Assembly (NCBI GenBank): GCA_946480015.1
Contig: CAMLIL010000023.1
Span: 1-62,208 of the forward strand
Direction of reading: 5' to 3'
Length of the DNA: 62,208 bases
DNA from: an uncultured Oxalobacteraceae bacterium
Lineage (GTDB): Bacteria > Pseudomonadota > Gammaproteobacteria > Burkholderiales > Burkholderiaceae
In this document: piece after piece, positions 17,101-24,413 of the stretch
Position numbering within the stretch: the first letter of the stretch is position 1
Layout: the number at the start of each line of letters is the position of its first letter
Notes under the pieces: model-generated
What the model was told of the DNA's origin: nothing
Seen by the model: only the letters and a program-made list of their open reading frames with translations
Database searches by the model: none
Position numbers and translations under genes: made by a program

Positions 17101-18546
17101 CGCGCCGCTGGCGTTGATGCCGGCATTGATGTCGGCCACCGGATAATCGCCGAACGAGGCGGGATTGAACTTGCTGGCGCTGGCGTTGAGTCTGAAGGCT
17201 TTGTCGCGGTCCAGGCCCAGCATGCCGGTCAGGCGCACGCTGCTGCTGCCGGCGGCGATGCGCGCCTGCTGGATTTCGATCACATTGCTGGCCAGGGTGG
17301 CGCGGGCGTCGAGCCGCATGCCCTGGTCGGCCAGCTGCGCTTCCAGCGTTTGCACCTGATGGTCGCTGGCGATGCGGATATCGCCGGCGATGCTGGTGGC
17401 TTTCATGGTGCTGTAGAGCTGGCGCAGATCGAGGCGGTCGGTGTGCAGCGCGAAGCTGGCCATGCCGATGCCTTTGGGCGCGCGTTCGACGCCGCCGCTG
17501 CCGGTGAACTTGCCGGCCGCGCCGAGGTCGGCCACCACGTCGGAAACGCGCAGCGCATCGAGGTTGCCGTCCAGGCGTCCACGCAGGGAGCGCAGCGGCA
17601 GGCGCTGCTTGTCGACCGGACCGAGTTCGCCCTGGTTGGCGATGGCGACCTGGCCGGCGACGGTGCGGTCGGGGCGGATGCTGGCGTCCACGTCGATCGA
17701 CAGGTCGGCCGAGGGCAGGCCAGGGCTGAAAATGTCCGGGTTGATGTTCTTGCCGTGGATGGACAGCGCCTGCAGCGGGATGGGCGCGAACGGCGATACG
17801 GTCAGCCTGGCCTGGCCCGCCGCCTTGCCGGCGCTGGCGTCGGCGGTCAGGATGGTGGTGGCGAGGTCGCCGCCGGCCCGCAGGTTCAGGCGCGCCGGCG
17901 GTTTGCCGCCCGCCTGGCTCAAGCTGGCGTTGGCCTTGAGCTTGAACGGTCTGGCGGTCTCGATGCTGCCTGCGGCGCGCGCCAGTCCCCACGGCGTGGC
18001 CGCGCTGCCGTCTTCCAGCACCCAGCTGCGCTTGTCGCTGCGCAGCTTGAAGCGTACGTCGGCGATCCCGGTGGCGGCCTTGCTGCCCGGCTGGGTCATG
18101 ATCAGCCTGGCGATGCGCGCATCGTTAATCGCCAGCGCGAACGGCGGCGCCAGCGAGGCCGGCATCTTGGCCGGTTCGCTTTCCTTGAGCGTGTCCATGC
18201 GCAGCTGGGCCACGTGCAGCTGGCTGATCGCGATGCCCTTTGAGAGGTACTGCCAGGGCGACCAGTCGATGTCGATATTGTCGGCCGTGACCAGCTGTTC
18301 GGGCGTGCGGTAGACCGCGTGCCCGATGTGCATGGCGCCGTACAGCGAGCCGCTCACGCCGCTCACCACGATCCTGCCGCCGCTGGCCGCGGCGACCTTT
18401 TGCACGATGGTCTGCAGGGTGGTTTCGCGGCCCAGGTACCAGTAGGCCGCGCCCAGCATGGCGCCGGTGACGGCCACGCCGATGGCCACGCGTTTGGGCC
18501 AGCGGCGCGCTCGCGCCGGCGGGACTGGGGTGTCGTCGGTCGTCAT
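14158..18546 (-). CDS. tamB: TamB, translocation and assembly module inner-membrane subunit
   Basis: 1462 residues from the ATG at 18546, which overlaps the tamA stop (ATGA). A short cytoplasmic start is followed by one membrane anchor (about 18-40, AIGVAVTGAMLGAAYWYLG) and a very long repetitive beta-rich periplasmic body. The C-terminal DUF490/TamB domain (SWLVLGHGMEG; final YSWAFD) closes the protein. TamB bridges the periplasm, works with TamA in outer-membrane protein and lipid homeostasis, and belongs to the AsmA-like lipid-transfer superfamily. The length fits betaproteobacterial TamB. The frame stays open upstream of the chosen ATG into tamA, but that part is the shifted frame of tamA. 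Confidence 0.95.
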   Translation of the reverse strand: MTTDDTPVPPARARRWPKRVAIGVAVTGAMLGAAYWYLGRETTLQTIVQKVAAASGGRIVVSGVSGSLYGAMHIGHAVYRTPEQLVTADNIDIDWSPWQYLSKGIAISQLHVAQLRMDTLKESEPAKMPASLAPPFALAINDARIARLIMTQPGSKAATGIADVRFKLRSDKRSWVLEDGSAATPWGLARAAGSIETARPFKLKANASLSQAGGKPPARLNLRAGGDLATTILTADASAGKAAGQARLTVSPFAPIPLQALSIHGKNINPDIFSPGLPSADLSIDVDASIRPDRTVAGQVAIANQGELGPVDKQRLPLRSLRGRLDGNLDALRVSDVVADLGAAGKFTGSGGVERAPKGIGMASFALHTDRLDLRQLYSTMKATSIAGDIRIASDHQVQTLEAQLADQGMRLDARATLASNVIEIQQARIAAGSSSVRLTGMLGLDRDKAFRLNASASKFNPASFGDYPVADINAGINASGALVPDWRVAADFALQPSRLFNQPLSGQGKLNADARHVSNLAATLALGKNSADIRGAFGLPGERLLWQVDGRDLSLARADLYGSVSASGVVSGTMAQPRTTFAADAKGLGWAKAARASNKGALHVSGEAAMGPAHAVDIKASGTARALNPAAFGSPMAGDVNGEFDVNGRLGAAWRGAMNVALAPSTLSNAPLWGHAKLSADSRHIADTDVDLHVGLNLVAAKGGYGLRADRLDWRIDAPQLQAFGPDFGGALRGSGTLTGTVEAPSLTATLDGAKLKLPGRHKINALRASVNLGAGQGGADPLVADIELTGYALADEPGLAAARLHSSGTRADHAIHFSARGEAIDTVAEVRGGWNGSSWSGTIGTLQNKGRYGFTLQAPVALKVTGAPGSGVMGLARPQQLALGNAVIALPNGSVNIQSLDKNGPRWTSKGVAAGVPLQYLAQFSPAIADTMRGDLALGGQWELDLQAAPAAGAAPILKGMVHVFRERGDLIAGVDVPVVLGLRTLDLRADVAGGALRMQARIDGARAGTAQVDATAAMLDGRLGNASPLKLTASADMGSIAWLAPLAELPGLELDGALKLDVTGAGTVGAPTLNGNINGDKLAVRWTDQGVKLRNGQLRARLAGDQLVLQRLSFDGNQGNAIADGAVRFSGGEANMQLKLVANKLEVLSRPDRTVVVSGQSTLVRDAKRFSLEGKFRADRALIELAPLERPTISDDVIVLGRTSAAAPAREKTGTPLAVDLEADLGDAFRLRGMGIDAELNGILHVRTAGGQAPRVNGAIRVVNGTYKAYGQNLTIERGVLTFSGPYDNPSLNILALRKRPEGEQLTETNVEAGVQVRGTALAPVAKLVSTPTVPDSEKLSWLVLGHGMEGTSGNEASVLSAAAGALLGGPGKGGGFQSRVANALGLDELGLSQAKGLESTVVTVGKRISSRAYLSFEQGATTASSLVKLRYKLNPRVTLQFQTGTNTALDVLYSWAFD

Positions 18547-20402
18547 CAGAATGTGAAGCCCAATGAGAAGTGCAGGTGGAAGCGCTTGACCGCCTGGCCG
18601 TAGGCGACGTCGACGTTGATCGGGCCGACCGGGCTGCGCCAGCGCGCGCCCACGCCGTAGCCGGATTTGGGTTTCAGTTCGCGGATCGAGTCGGCCGCGT
18701 TGCCGGCGTCGTAGAAGAAGGCCACGCCCCAGGGCGGCTTGAACCAGTACTGGTATTCGGCGCTGCCGGTGAGCAGGTAGCGTCCGCCGACGATGGCTTC
18801 GCCCTGGCGCACGCCCAACTGCTGGTAGCCGTAGCCGCGCACCGACTGGTCGCCGCCGGCGCGGAACAGGAAGGTGCTCGGCACGCCATCCTTCCGGGCC
18901 GAGGCCAGCGCGCCGGCTTCGCCGCGCAGGATCAGGGTGCCTTGCGGTCCCATCGGGCGGTAGTTGACGAAGCGCGTGCTGGCGCGGATGAAGCGCTCGT
19001 CGGTCAGGATCGGCAGCAGGGCGCCGCCGATCTGCCAGTTGAGCACATAGCCCTTGGTCGGCTGCAGCAGGTTGTCGAGCGCGCGCTTGGTCACGCTGTA
19101 GGTGAGCGGCACGCTCTGGCTGCGCTTGCCGGCCAGCGGCTGGCCGGCCACCGAGCGCTGTTCGCTCAGGTATTCGAGCGACAGGCTGCGTTCCAGGCGC
19201 GGGCTGCCCCAGGCGCGCCGCGCGGCGAGGGTGGCCACCGCCAGCGTTTCGCCCTGCACGTCGGTGCGCTCGAAACCGGCGCCGAAGCTGTCGTTGTAGC
19301 CCTTCGGGGTGGTCGGGAAGTAGAAGTCGGCGCGCGCGGCCTGGCGCTTCGATTCCATGATGATGTTGCTCTTCAGGCGCAGGCCCCATACGCTCAGGTC
19401 ATCGTAGCTGACCTGGGTGCGCGCGCCGGTATTGGTCGAGTAACCGACACCGGCCGAGACGTTCTTTTGCTTGTTCTCGGTGACGTGCACCACCACCGGC
19501 AGGATCTGCGGATTGGCCGGCGGCGCTTTGGGCCGGGCCGGGCCGGCCTGTTCGATGCTGTCGATCTCCTGGTCGAGCGCGGCGCCCATGTCGGCCGCCA
19601 CTTCCACGCCGCTGAAGTAGCCGGTGTCCTGCAGGCGCGCCTGGAACGCTTGCAGGGCCGCCTCGCTGTATTCGTCGCCCGGCTTGATGTCGTTGAGGTT
19701 GCGGATGATGGTGGGCGAATAGCGCTTCAGGCCTTCGATGCGCAGCTCGCCGAAGCGCGCCTCGGGGCCGCTGTCGAGCACCACGCGCAGCAGGGCGCGG
19801 CGCACGTCGGGATCGACCACGGCCTGGTGCTCGGTGATCTGGGCGCGCGGATAGCGGCGCTGCATCACCTGGCGCAGCAGGTTGCGCTTGGACGCTTCCC
19901 AGTCGGCCATGCGGAAGCGCCGCCCGACCGGCAGGCCCCAGCGGCTGCGCAGCTCGGCCGCGTCGAACGGGCGGGCGGCCGCATCGAGCGGCTCGAAGCC
20001 GGTCAGCACCAGGTCGACATCGCCGACGAGCACCGGCTCGCCGGCATCGACGATGATGCGCGCGACCGGCACCGCGCCGCTGGTGTCCAGGCCGGCGCTG
20101 ACGCGCGGCGAGTAGTAGCCTTCGGTGGCGATCAAGGTCTTGGCCTGTTCCGGCGCGGCTTTCACGAGGCGCTGCAGCTGTTCCAGGTCCAGGCGCGGAT
20201 TGCCGCGCCAGCGCATCAGGTCGAGGTTATCTTCCAGCAGCGTGTCGAGCGGGCGCGGGGCGTCGATCCGGACGGTGTAGGTCACGCCCTGGGCCAGCGC
20301 GGCGCCGGCGGCCAGCACGGCACACACGCTGATGGCGATCTGTGCCAAAATTCGTGGGCGCCAGGACGCCGTTGCGCGGTGTTCGGAAAACGCGGAAGAC
20401 AT
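18546..20402 (-). CDS. tamA: TamA, BamA-family outer-membrane assembly protein
   Basis: 618 residues from the ATG at 20402, chosen because GGAG sits four bases upstream. An ATG ten codons earlier lacks this. Signal peptide (IAISVCAVLAAGAALAQ), then POTRA-like repeats (about 25-290) and a 16-strand-type barrel of the Omp85 superfamily. The barrel contains FRAGGDQSVRGYGYQ, the conserved VRGF-like loop motif, and ends in the aromatic FHLHFSLGFTF. It forms the outer-membrane half of the TAM complex and is translationally coupled to tamB. Confidence 0.95.
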   Translation of the reverse strand: MSSAFSEHRATASWRPRILAQIAISVCAVLAAGAALAQGVTYTVRIDAPRPLDTLLEDNLDLMRWRGNPRLDLEQLQRLVKAAPEQAKTLIATEGYYSPRVSAGLDTSGAVPVARIIVDAGEPVLVGDVDLVLTGFEPLDAAARPFDAAELRSRWGLPVGRRFRMADWEASKRNLLRQVMQRRYPRAQITEHQAVVDPDVRRALLRVVLDSGPEARFGELRIEGLKRYSPTIIRNLNDIKPGDEYSEAALQAFQARLQDTGYFSGVEVAADMGAALDQEIDSIEQAGPARPKAPPANPQILPVVVHVTENKQKNVSAGVGYSTNTGARTQVSYDDLSVWGLRLKSNIIMESKRQAARADFYFPTTPKGYNDSFGAGFERTDVQGETLAVATLAARRAWGSPRLERSLSLEYLSEQRSVAGQPLAGKRSQSVPLTYSVTKRALDNLLQPTKGYVLNWQIGGALLPILTDERFIRASTRFVNYRPMGPQGTLILRGEAGALASARKDGVPSTFLFRAGGDQSVRGYGYQQLGVRQGEAIVGGRYLLTGSAEYQYWFKPPWGVAFFYDAGNAADSIRELKPKSGYGVGARWRSPVGPINVDVAYGQAVKRFHLHFSLGFTF

Positions 20403-20489
20403 GTCGCTCCAGATGAAAGATGCTGCCGGCATCTTACTCGAACGGCATCAATGATGGCGAACGCTTAACCCTTTTCGATCGACAAGACT

Positions 20490-21194
20490 ATGCAGCAGAC
20501 AGACAGCGCCCTGGTTCTCTTCAGCGGCGGCCAGGATTCCACCACCTGCCTGGCGTGGGCGCTGCAGCGTTACGCGCGCGTGGAGACGATCGGCTTCGAT
20601 TACGGCCAGCGCCACGCGGTCGAGCTGGAAGTGCGCCCGGCCGTGCTGGCCGGCCTGCGCGCGCTCGCGCCCGAGTGGGATGCGCGCCTCGGCGAAGACC
20701 ACCTGGTCGACCTGTCGCTGATCGGCAAAATCTCGGACACGGCGCTGACCAGCAACGTGGCCATCGCCATGCAGGAGAACGGCTTGCCCAACACCTTCGT
20801 CCCGGGGCGCAACCTGCTGTTCATGACGGTGGCGGCCACGCTGGCCTACCGGCGCGGGCTCAATGTGCTGGTGGGCGGCATGTGCGAGACCGACTTTTCC
20901 GGTTACCCGGATTGCCGTGACGACAGCATGAAAGCGCTGCAGGTGGCGCTCAATCTGGGCATGGCCACGCGCCTGAAGGTGGAAACGCCGCTGATGTGGA
21001 TCGATAAAATGCAGACCTGGCAGTTGGCCGAGCGGACCGGCGGCGCCGCCCTGGTCGACCTGATCCGGCAAGCCACCCACACCTGCTATCTGGGCGAGCG
21101 CGGCGCGCTGCACGACTGGGGCTATGGCTGCGGCAGCTGTCCGGCCTGCGAACTGCGCGCGCGCGGCTACCGGGAATACCGGGCGCAGGCGTAA
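20490..21194 (+). CDS. queC: QueC, 7-cyano-7-deazaguanine synthase
   Basis: 234 residues. It converts 7-carboxy-7-deazaguanine to preQ0 with ATP and ammonia in queuosine tRNA modification. The N-terminal PP-loop is clear ([12 protein letters not shown]), followed by FDYGQRH. The C-terminal zinc-binding cysteines appear in [19 protein letters not shown] with a further Cys in CPACELR. Length and order match the family. A bidirectional terminator follows immediately. No other queuosine gene is in the window. A divergent GTP cyclohydrolase I gene lies 19 kb away and need not be related. Confidence 0.96.
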   Translation: MQQTDSALVLFSGGQDSTTCLAWALQRYARVETIGFDYGQRHAVELEVRPAVLAGLRALAPEWDARLGEDHLVDLSLIGKISDTALTSNVAIAMQENGLPNTFVPGRNLLFMTVAATLAYRRGLNVLVGGMCETDFSGYPDCRDDSMKALQVALNLGMATRLKVETPLMWIDKMQTWQLAERTGGAALVDLIRQATHTCYLGERGALHDWGYGCGSCPACELRARGYREYRAQA

Positions 21195-21220
21195 AAAAAA
21201 CCGGCATCAGCCGGTTTTTT
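21195..21220. terminator. Bidirectional intrinsic terminator between queC and the PEP-CTERM gene
   Basis: An A-run, CCGG stem, CATCAG loop, CCGG and a run of six T follow the queC stop. The A-run makes it equally usable on the minus strand, where the PEP-CTERM gene ends at 21241. Confidence 0.85.
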
Positions 21221-21240
21221 GTGTGCGCCCGCCAGGGTCG

Positions 21241-21789
21241 CTAGCGGCGCCGCGCCAGCGCCAGGCCCAGCAGAGCGGCGGCGAACAGGCTTGGCGTCAC
21301 CGGCTCCGGCACCGGGGCATTCGGGGGGCCGGCCACATCGTCCAGAAGCACCGTCAGGGTCGAGTTGGCGAAATAAAACTCGCCCGGCGCGGTGGTGGTG
21401 ATCGTGAAGCTCAGCTTGCCGTCGTTTTGCAGGTCGGCCAGGCTGGTCGTGGTCTGGAGGGTGTAGTCGACCGACTTCTGGCCCGAACCGTTGTTGATGT
21501 TGCCCGCATTGTAGACATCCGACGTGGGGGCGCCGCCGATGACGATCTGGTAGCTTTCGTTGCCGTTCTGCGGATCGGTCAGCACGATCCGCAGCACGGC
21601 CGAGGTGATGGTCTGCAGGGTCTTGTTGTACGAAGCGCTGATGTTGTGCAGGTAGGAGTACGGGGTGCTGGCGGTGACGTGGAAATCGAGCGGGTCGTTG
21701 ATGTCGATCACCTGAACGACGGTCGCCTGGGTACTGTGCGCGGACACGGAAAGCAGCAGGGCGGCGAGAAGTTTGCTGGAGGTTTTCAT
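21241..21789 (-). CDS. PEP-CTERM sorting-domain protein
   Basis: 182 residues: signal peptide (MKTSSKLLAALLLSVSAHSTQA), a beta-rich middle with many Asn/Thr/Ser, and a C-terminal sorting tail (VPEPVTPSLFAAALLGLALARRR region). The tail has the PEP motif, a hydrophobic helix and basic residues, which exosortases process during export to the surface or exopolysaccharide. The exosortase itself is not in the window. The ATG at 21789 is chosen because a perfect sigma-54 promoter lies at 21837-21851, inside the longer frame that would start at 21852. The family of the middle part is not recognised. Confidence 0.88.
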   Translation of the reverse strand: MKTSSKLLAALLLSVSAHSTQATVVQVIDINDPLDFHVTASTPYSYLHNISASYNKTLQTITSAVLRIVLTDPQNGNESYQIVIGGAPTSDVYNAGNINNGSGQKSVDYTLQTTTSLADLQNDGKLSFTITTTAPGEFYFANSTLTVLLDDVAGPPNAPVPEPVTPSLFAAALLGLALARRR

Positions 21790-21836
21790 CGGGATGGCCG
21801 GTTGGTTGTACAGGGTGAGCTTCCATTGGGTCAACC

Positions 21837-21851
21837 GCAATTGTTGTGCCA
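21837..21851 (-). promoter_or_regulatory. Sigma-54 (-24/-12) promoter of the PEP-CTERM gene
   Basis: The minus strand reads TGGCACAACAATTGC, matching the RpoN consensus TGGCACG-N4-TTGC at all key positions with exact spacing. Transcription would start near 21825 and leave a leader of about 36 nt. PEP-CTERM/exosortase systems often encode PrsK/PrsR, and PrsR is a sigma-54 activator, so this site fits known biology. The perfect palindrome at 21893-21906 is a candidate activator site. Confidence 0.85.
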
Positions 21852-21892
21852 TGATTAAATCTTCTTATAAATCAATGGCTTGGGCCAGGGCT

Positions 21893-21906
21893 TCCGGCAT
21901 GCCGGA
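21893..21906. promoter_or_regulatory. Perfect 14-bp palindrome upstream of the sigma-54 promoter
   Basis: TCCGGCATGCCGGA is a perfect palindrome centred about 75 bp upstream of the predicted sigma-54 start, a typical distance for an enhancer-binding protein. The activator is inferred (PrsR-like), not shown. Confidence 0.4.
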
Positions 21907-22067
21907 CGGCGCTGTTAAGCATCCCGACGCTGTGAGATTTCGGCAAGATGGTTTGTCAAGGTGGATTTCGTCGTCAGGTGTGGGTAAATTGCACTAGAGC
22001 AAGAAAAGCCTTTGTGAGAAGATCGTGGTATCCGCCCCGCCGGGGCATTACACGATCCCGCCGCACC

Positions 22068-22823
22068 ATGCGCCTCGCCCTGCTGACCGATTTGCACGCC
22101 AACCGCGAGGCCCTGTCGGCCTGTCTGGCGCACGCCGCCCGGCAGGGCGCCGACCAGTACGCCTTCACCGGCGATTTCGTGGGCTACGGGGCCGATCCCG
22201 CCTGGGTGGTCGATACTGTCATGGAGCACGTGGCGCGCGGCGCCATCGCGGTGCAGGGCAACCACGATTATTCCGTCGTTACGCCGGCACCTTCCGACCG
22301 GCCGGCGGCGCCAATGCATGCCGAGGCGCGCGAAGTGATCGAGTGGACCCGCAGCCAGCTCGCGCCGGCGCATCTGGCGTTCCTGGCCGGGCTGCCGCTG
22401 ACCCGGGAACTGGACCATATGCTGTTCGTGCACGCCAGCGCGCATGAACCGGCCAGGTGGGAGTACGTCAAGGGACTGGAGCAGGCCGAGCGCAGCTTGC
22501 GCGCGACCGCCAGCCGCATGGTGTTTTCCGGGCACGTGCATGCGCCGGCGCTGTACCGGCGCGCCGACGATGGCCGCATGGGCGCGCATACGCCGGCCGA
22601 GGCGCCCGTGCCGATCCGGCCGCAGCACCAGTACCTGGTCATTCCGGGCGCGGTGGGGCAGCCGCGCGATGGCAACAGCGCCGCCTGTTACGCGCTGTAC
22701 GACGACCATACCCGTCTGCTGAACTATTTCCGGGTGCCGTACGACCACGGCGCCGCGGCGCGCCGGGTGATCGCTTCCGGTTTGCCGATCGTATTGGCCA
22801 TGCGTCTGGTCGAGGGGATTTAA
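22068..22823 (+). CDS. Calcineurin-like metallophosphoesterase
   Basis: 251 residues with the metal-binding motifs of the YfcE/MJ0936-type phosphoesterase family in order: LLTDLHANREAL (D-x-H), FTGDFVGYGADP (GD), VQGNHDYS (GNHD), and GHVHAPAL (GHxH) near residue 157. The ATG at 22068 begins the first beta strand directly. There is no signal peptide, so it is a cytoplasmic hydrolase. The substrate is unknown; relatives act on cyclic-nucleotide or model phosphodiesters. A GGDEF relic begins directly after its stop. Confidence 0.9.
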   Translation: MRLALLTDLHANREALSACLAHAARQGADQYAFTGDFVGYGADPAWVVDTVMEHVARGAIAVQGNHDYSVVTPAPSDRPAAPMHAEAREVIEWTRSQLAPAHLAFLAGLPLTRELDHMLFVHASAHEPARWEYVKGLEQAERSLRATASRMVFSGHVHAPALYRRADDGRMGAHTPAEAPVPIRPQHQYLVIPGAVGQPRDGNSAACYALYDDHTRLLNYFRVPYDHGAAARRVIASGLPIVLAMRLVEGI

Positions 22824-22829
22824 TTCTAA

Positions 22830-22940
22830 CAATCGGCGCGCAGCAAGCGGCCGTGGCCGAGGTGGGCCGATCAGGCGCTGTACCGCGCCAAGTCGGGCGG
22901 GCGCAACCGCGTGTGCAGCGCGCCCGCGCTGCGCACTTAG
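22830..22940 (+). pseudogene. Relic of a GGDEF (diguanylate cyclase) C-terminus
   Basis: In the frame starting at 22866 the DNA encodes ADQALYRAKSGGRNRV followed by eight residues and a stop at 22938-22940. This is the invariant last helix of GGDEF domains. Immediately upstream, in another frame, LTIGAQQA resembles the preceding T/S-I-G strand, so the remnant is frameshifted and has lost everything before it. No start codon or ribosome site belongs to it. The relic stop lies on the boundary of the 101-bp inverted-repeat element. Confidence 0.75.
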
Positions 22941-23040
22941 AGGCTGTTTCAACATGGGCGGGGCTAGGCGCAGCGACGAAGACAGTGCGCTTGCACGGCA
23001 AGGAGCTGCAACAACGCCCTGCCCATTTTGAAACAGCCTC
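22940..23040 (+). mobile_element. 101-bp MITE-like element, copy 1
   Basis: The terminal inverted repeats begin GAGGCTGTTTCAA at the left and end with the matching complement TTGAAACAGCCTC at the right. The similarity extends about 24 bp inward. The element is flanked by TTA (left) and CTA (right). The reverse complement of 26330-26430 matches it at about 90 of 101 positions by eye. No coding capacity. The TIR and TNA-type flanks suggest mobilisation by an IS5-family transposase that is not in the window. The right flank CTA is the stop codon (TAG) of the minus-strand gene at 23041. Confidence 0.8.
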
Positions 23041-23412
23041 CTAGGCGGACAGGGACGCCTCCCGCCTGCGCGAGCGCCCGACCAGCAGCCAGACGATGCC
23101 CAGCGGGATCAGCACCGGCAGCAGCAGCGGCGCCAGCGACAGCAGCACCAGGGCGGCCGCCACGCACAGCACGCAGACCACGGCCACGCCGACTCCGGCA
23201 AAGATCAGCGTCAGCAGCGCCGCCACCAACAGCATCACGGCGCCGGCGATGACGATGCCGCTGCCGGCGGCCAGGGCGCCGATGAAGGCGCCGAACGGCC
23301 CGCCCAGGTCGGCGCCGTCGAAGACGATGTGGGCACCGGTGCCGTGCGCCAGCGCGCCGGCGACCGACATGGCGGCAAGGATCAACAGCGCGGACAGGGC
23401 GACTTTTTTCAT
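23041..23412 (-). CDS. Small membrane protein with two to three hydrophobic segments
   Basis: 123 residues. An N-terminal signal-like segment (MKKVALSALLILAAMSVAGALA) is followed by a glycine-rich linker (GADLGGPFGAFIGALAAGSG) and two long hydrophobic stretches rich in Val/Leu/Ala (about 52-82 and 83-112). The tail is basic (GRSRRREASLSA). It is probably an inner-membrane protein; no family recognised. Its TAG stop coincides with the flank of the 101-bp element, which therefore sits immediately at the 3' end of the gene. Confidence 0.75.
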   Translation of the reverse strand: MKKVALSALLILAAMSVAGALAHGTGAHIVFDGADLGGPFGAFIGALAAGSGIVIAGAVMLLVAALLTLIFAGVGVAVVCVLCVAAALVLLSLAPLLLPVLIPLGIVWLLVGRSRRREASLSA

Positions 23413-23601
23413 GGCGGGGCCTCGTATGGAGTTGGTATGGAGCCACTGTAGCGCCGCCTGGGCGCGCCGGCGCGCCCGCTGCGACGAACGGCAGCGGCGG
23501 TGTGTCCAGTGGCGCCACGCGGCGACAAGCGGGACGGCGCCAACCTTGAAAAAATGCATTGCCTGCCTATACTGAATGCCTGTCTTACCAGGAGGAGAAA
23601 C

Positions 23602-23820
23602 ATGCTCGATACACGTCAGAGCGCGCGGGACGGGATCCGCGCGGAGCGCACCGGCGGGCCCGACAATGGGCCGTCGGCACCGCCCACGATTCCACCAATT
23701 ATCATTAATCCGTTTAGTTACCAGACGCCGGCGCCGGCCATCGATCCGCGCGTGCCGCCCGATTCGCCGCCGCTGATACCGCCCGGGCGCAGCGAAATTC
23801 GCCTGGTGCGCCGCGCCTGA
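23602..23820 (+). CDS. Small proline-rich protein (72 aa)
   Basis: The ATG at 23602 follows an excellent ribosome site (GGAGGAG). The 72-residue product is acidic-basic mixed at the N-terminus (MLDTRQSARDGIRAERTGG) and then dominated by Pro (PSAPPTIPPIIINPF, DPRVPPDSPPLIPPG). No signal peptide, no Cys. It is likely disordered; no function inferred. The reading frame continues upstream of this ATG, but no other start has a ribosome site. Confidence 0.65.
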   Translation: MLDTRQSARDGIRAERTGGPDNGPSAPPTIPPIIINPFSYQTPAPAIDPRVPPDSPPLIPPGRSEIRLVRRA

Positions 23821-23897
23821 ATCCGGGCGCGCGCGCCGGTTTTGGTCTATCATGCAGGCCCCGGCCGCACGGCCGCCGACCTGAAGATATCCGCACC

Positions 23898-24404
23898 ATG
23901 ACCGATGACGCCACCGAGATTGAACCCGCCGATGAGGCCCTGATCCAGGAACCCCGCGTGTGGCAGGGCAATGGCTGGACCGCCCGCGTGATCAAGAACG
24001 AGGACGACGAGGGCTGGGCGGTGGCGATGATCAAGGATGGCGAACCGGAACCGGCCCTGGTGGGGCCGTGGACGATGGGCCGCGACAAGAAAAATCCCAA
24101 GCCGCTCGATACGGCCGCCTTCCATACGCTGGTGAAAACCGCTTCCGAAGTGATCCGCCGCCACGAACAGCAGCGCCATGCGATGTTGCACAAGAGTACG
24201 GTGGTGACGACGGGACAGGGCGAACTGAAAATCACGCTCGATATCGTGCCCGACGACGACCATCCGTATGCCTTGCTGACTGCCATCGATGAGATGGGCG
24301 AGCGCATCGCCCAGGTGCGGGTGGCGGCCAGCTACAAGCTGACCCCGGGCGGCGCCGCCGAGTGGGCCGAGGGCGGCTTTCGCGCCCCGCGCTTCGAGGG
24401 CTGA
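23898..24404 (+). CDS. Conserved hypothetical cytoplasmic protein
   Basis: 168 residues, acidic N-terminus (MTDDATEIEPADEAL), then a compact alpha/beta body with WQGNGWTARVIKNEDDEGWA and a final stretch GGFRAPRFEG. No signal peptide or membrane segment. It starts 77 bp after the Pro-rich small gene and converges with the nei-like gene at a 9-bp gap. I do not recognise a characterised family. Confidence 0.8.
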   Translation: MTDDATEIEPADEALIQEPRVWQGNGWTARVIKNEDDEGWAVAMIKDGEPEPALVGPWTMGRDKKNPKPLDTAAFHTLVKTASEVIRRHEQQRHAMLHKSTVVTTGQGELKITLDIVPDDDHPYALLTAIDEMGERIAQVRVAASYKLTPGGAAEWAEGGFRAPRFEG

Positions 24405-24413
24405 AGCACCGCC

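Noticed and set aside
21790..21852. Longer start (21852) for the PEP-CTERM protein
   Set aside because: It would place a sigma-54 promoter inside the coding region and put 21 hydrophilic residues before the signal peptide.
22824..22865. A second intact small gene between the phosphoesterase and the 101-bp element
   Set aside because: There is no start codon or ribosome site; the coding-like sequence matches only the end of a GGDEF domain.
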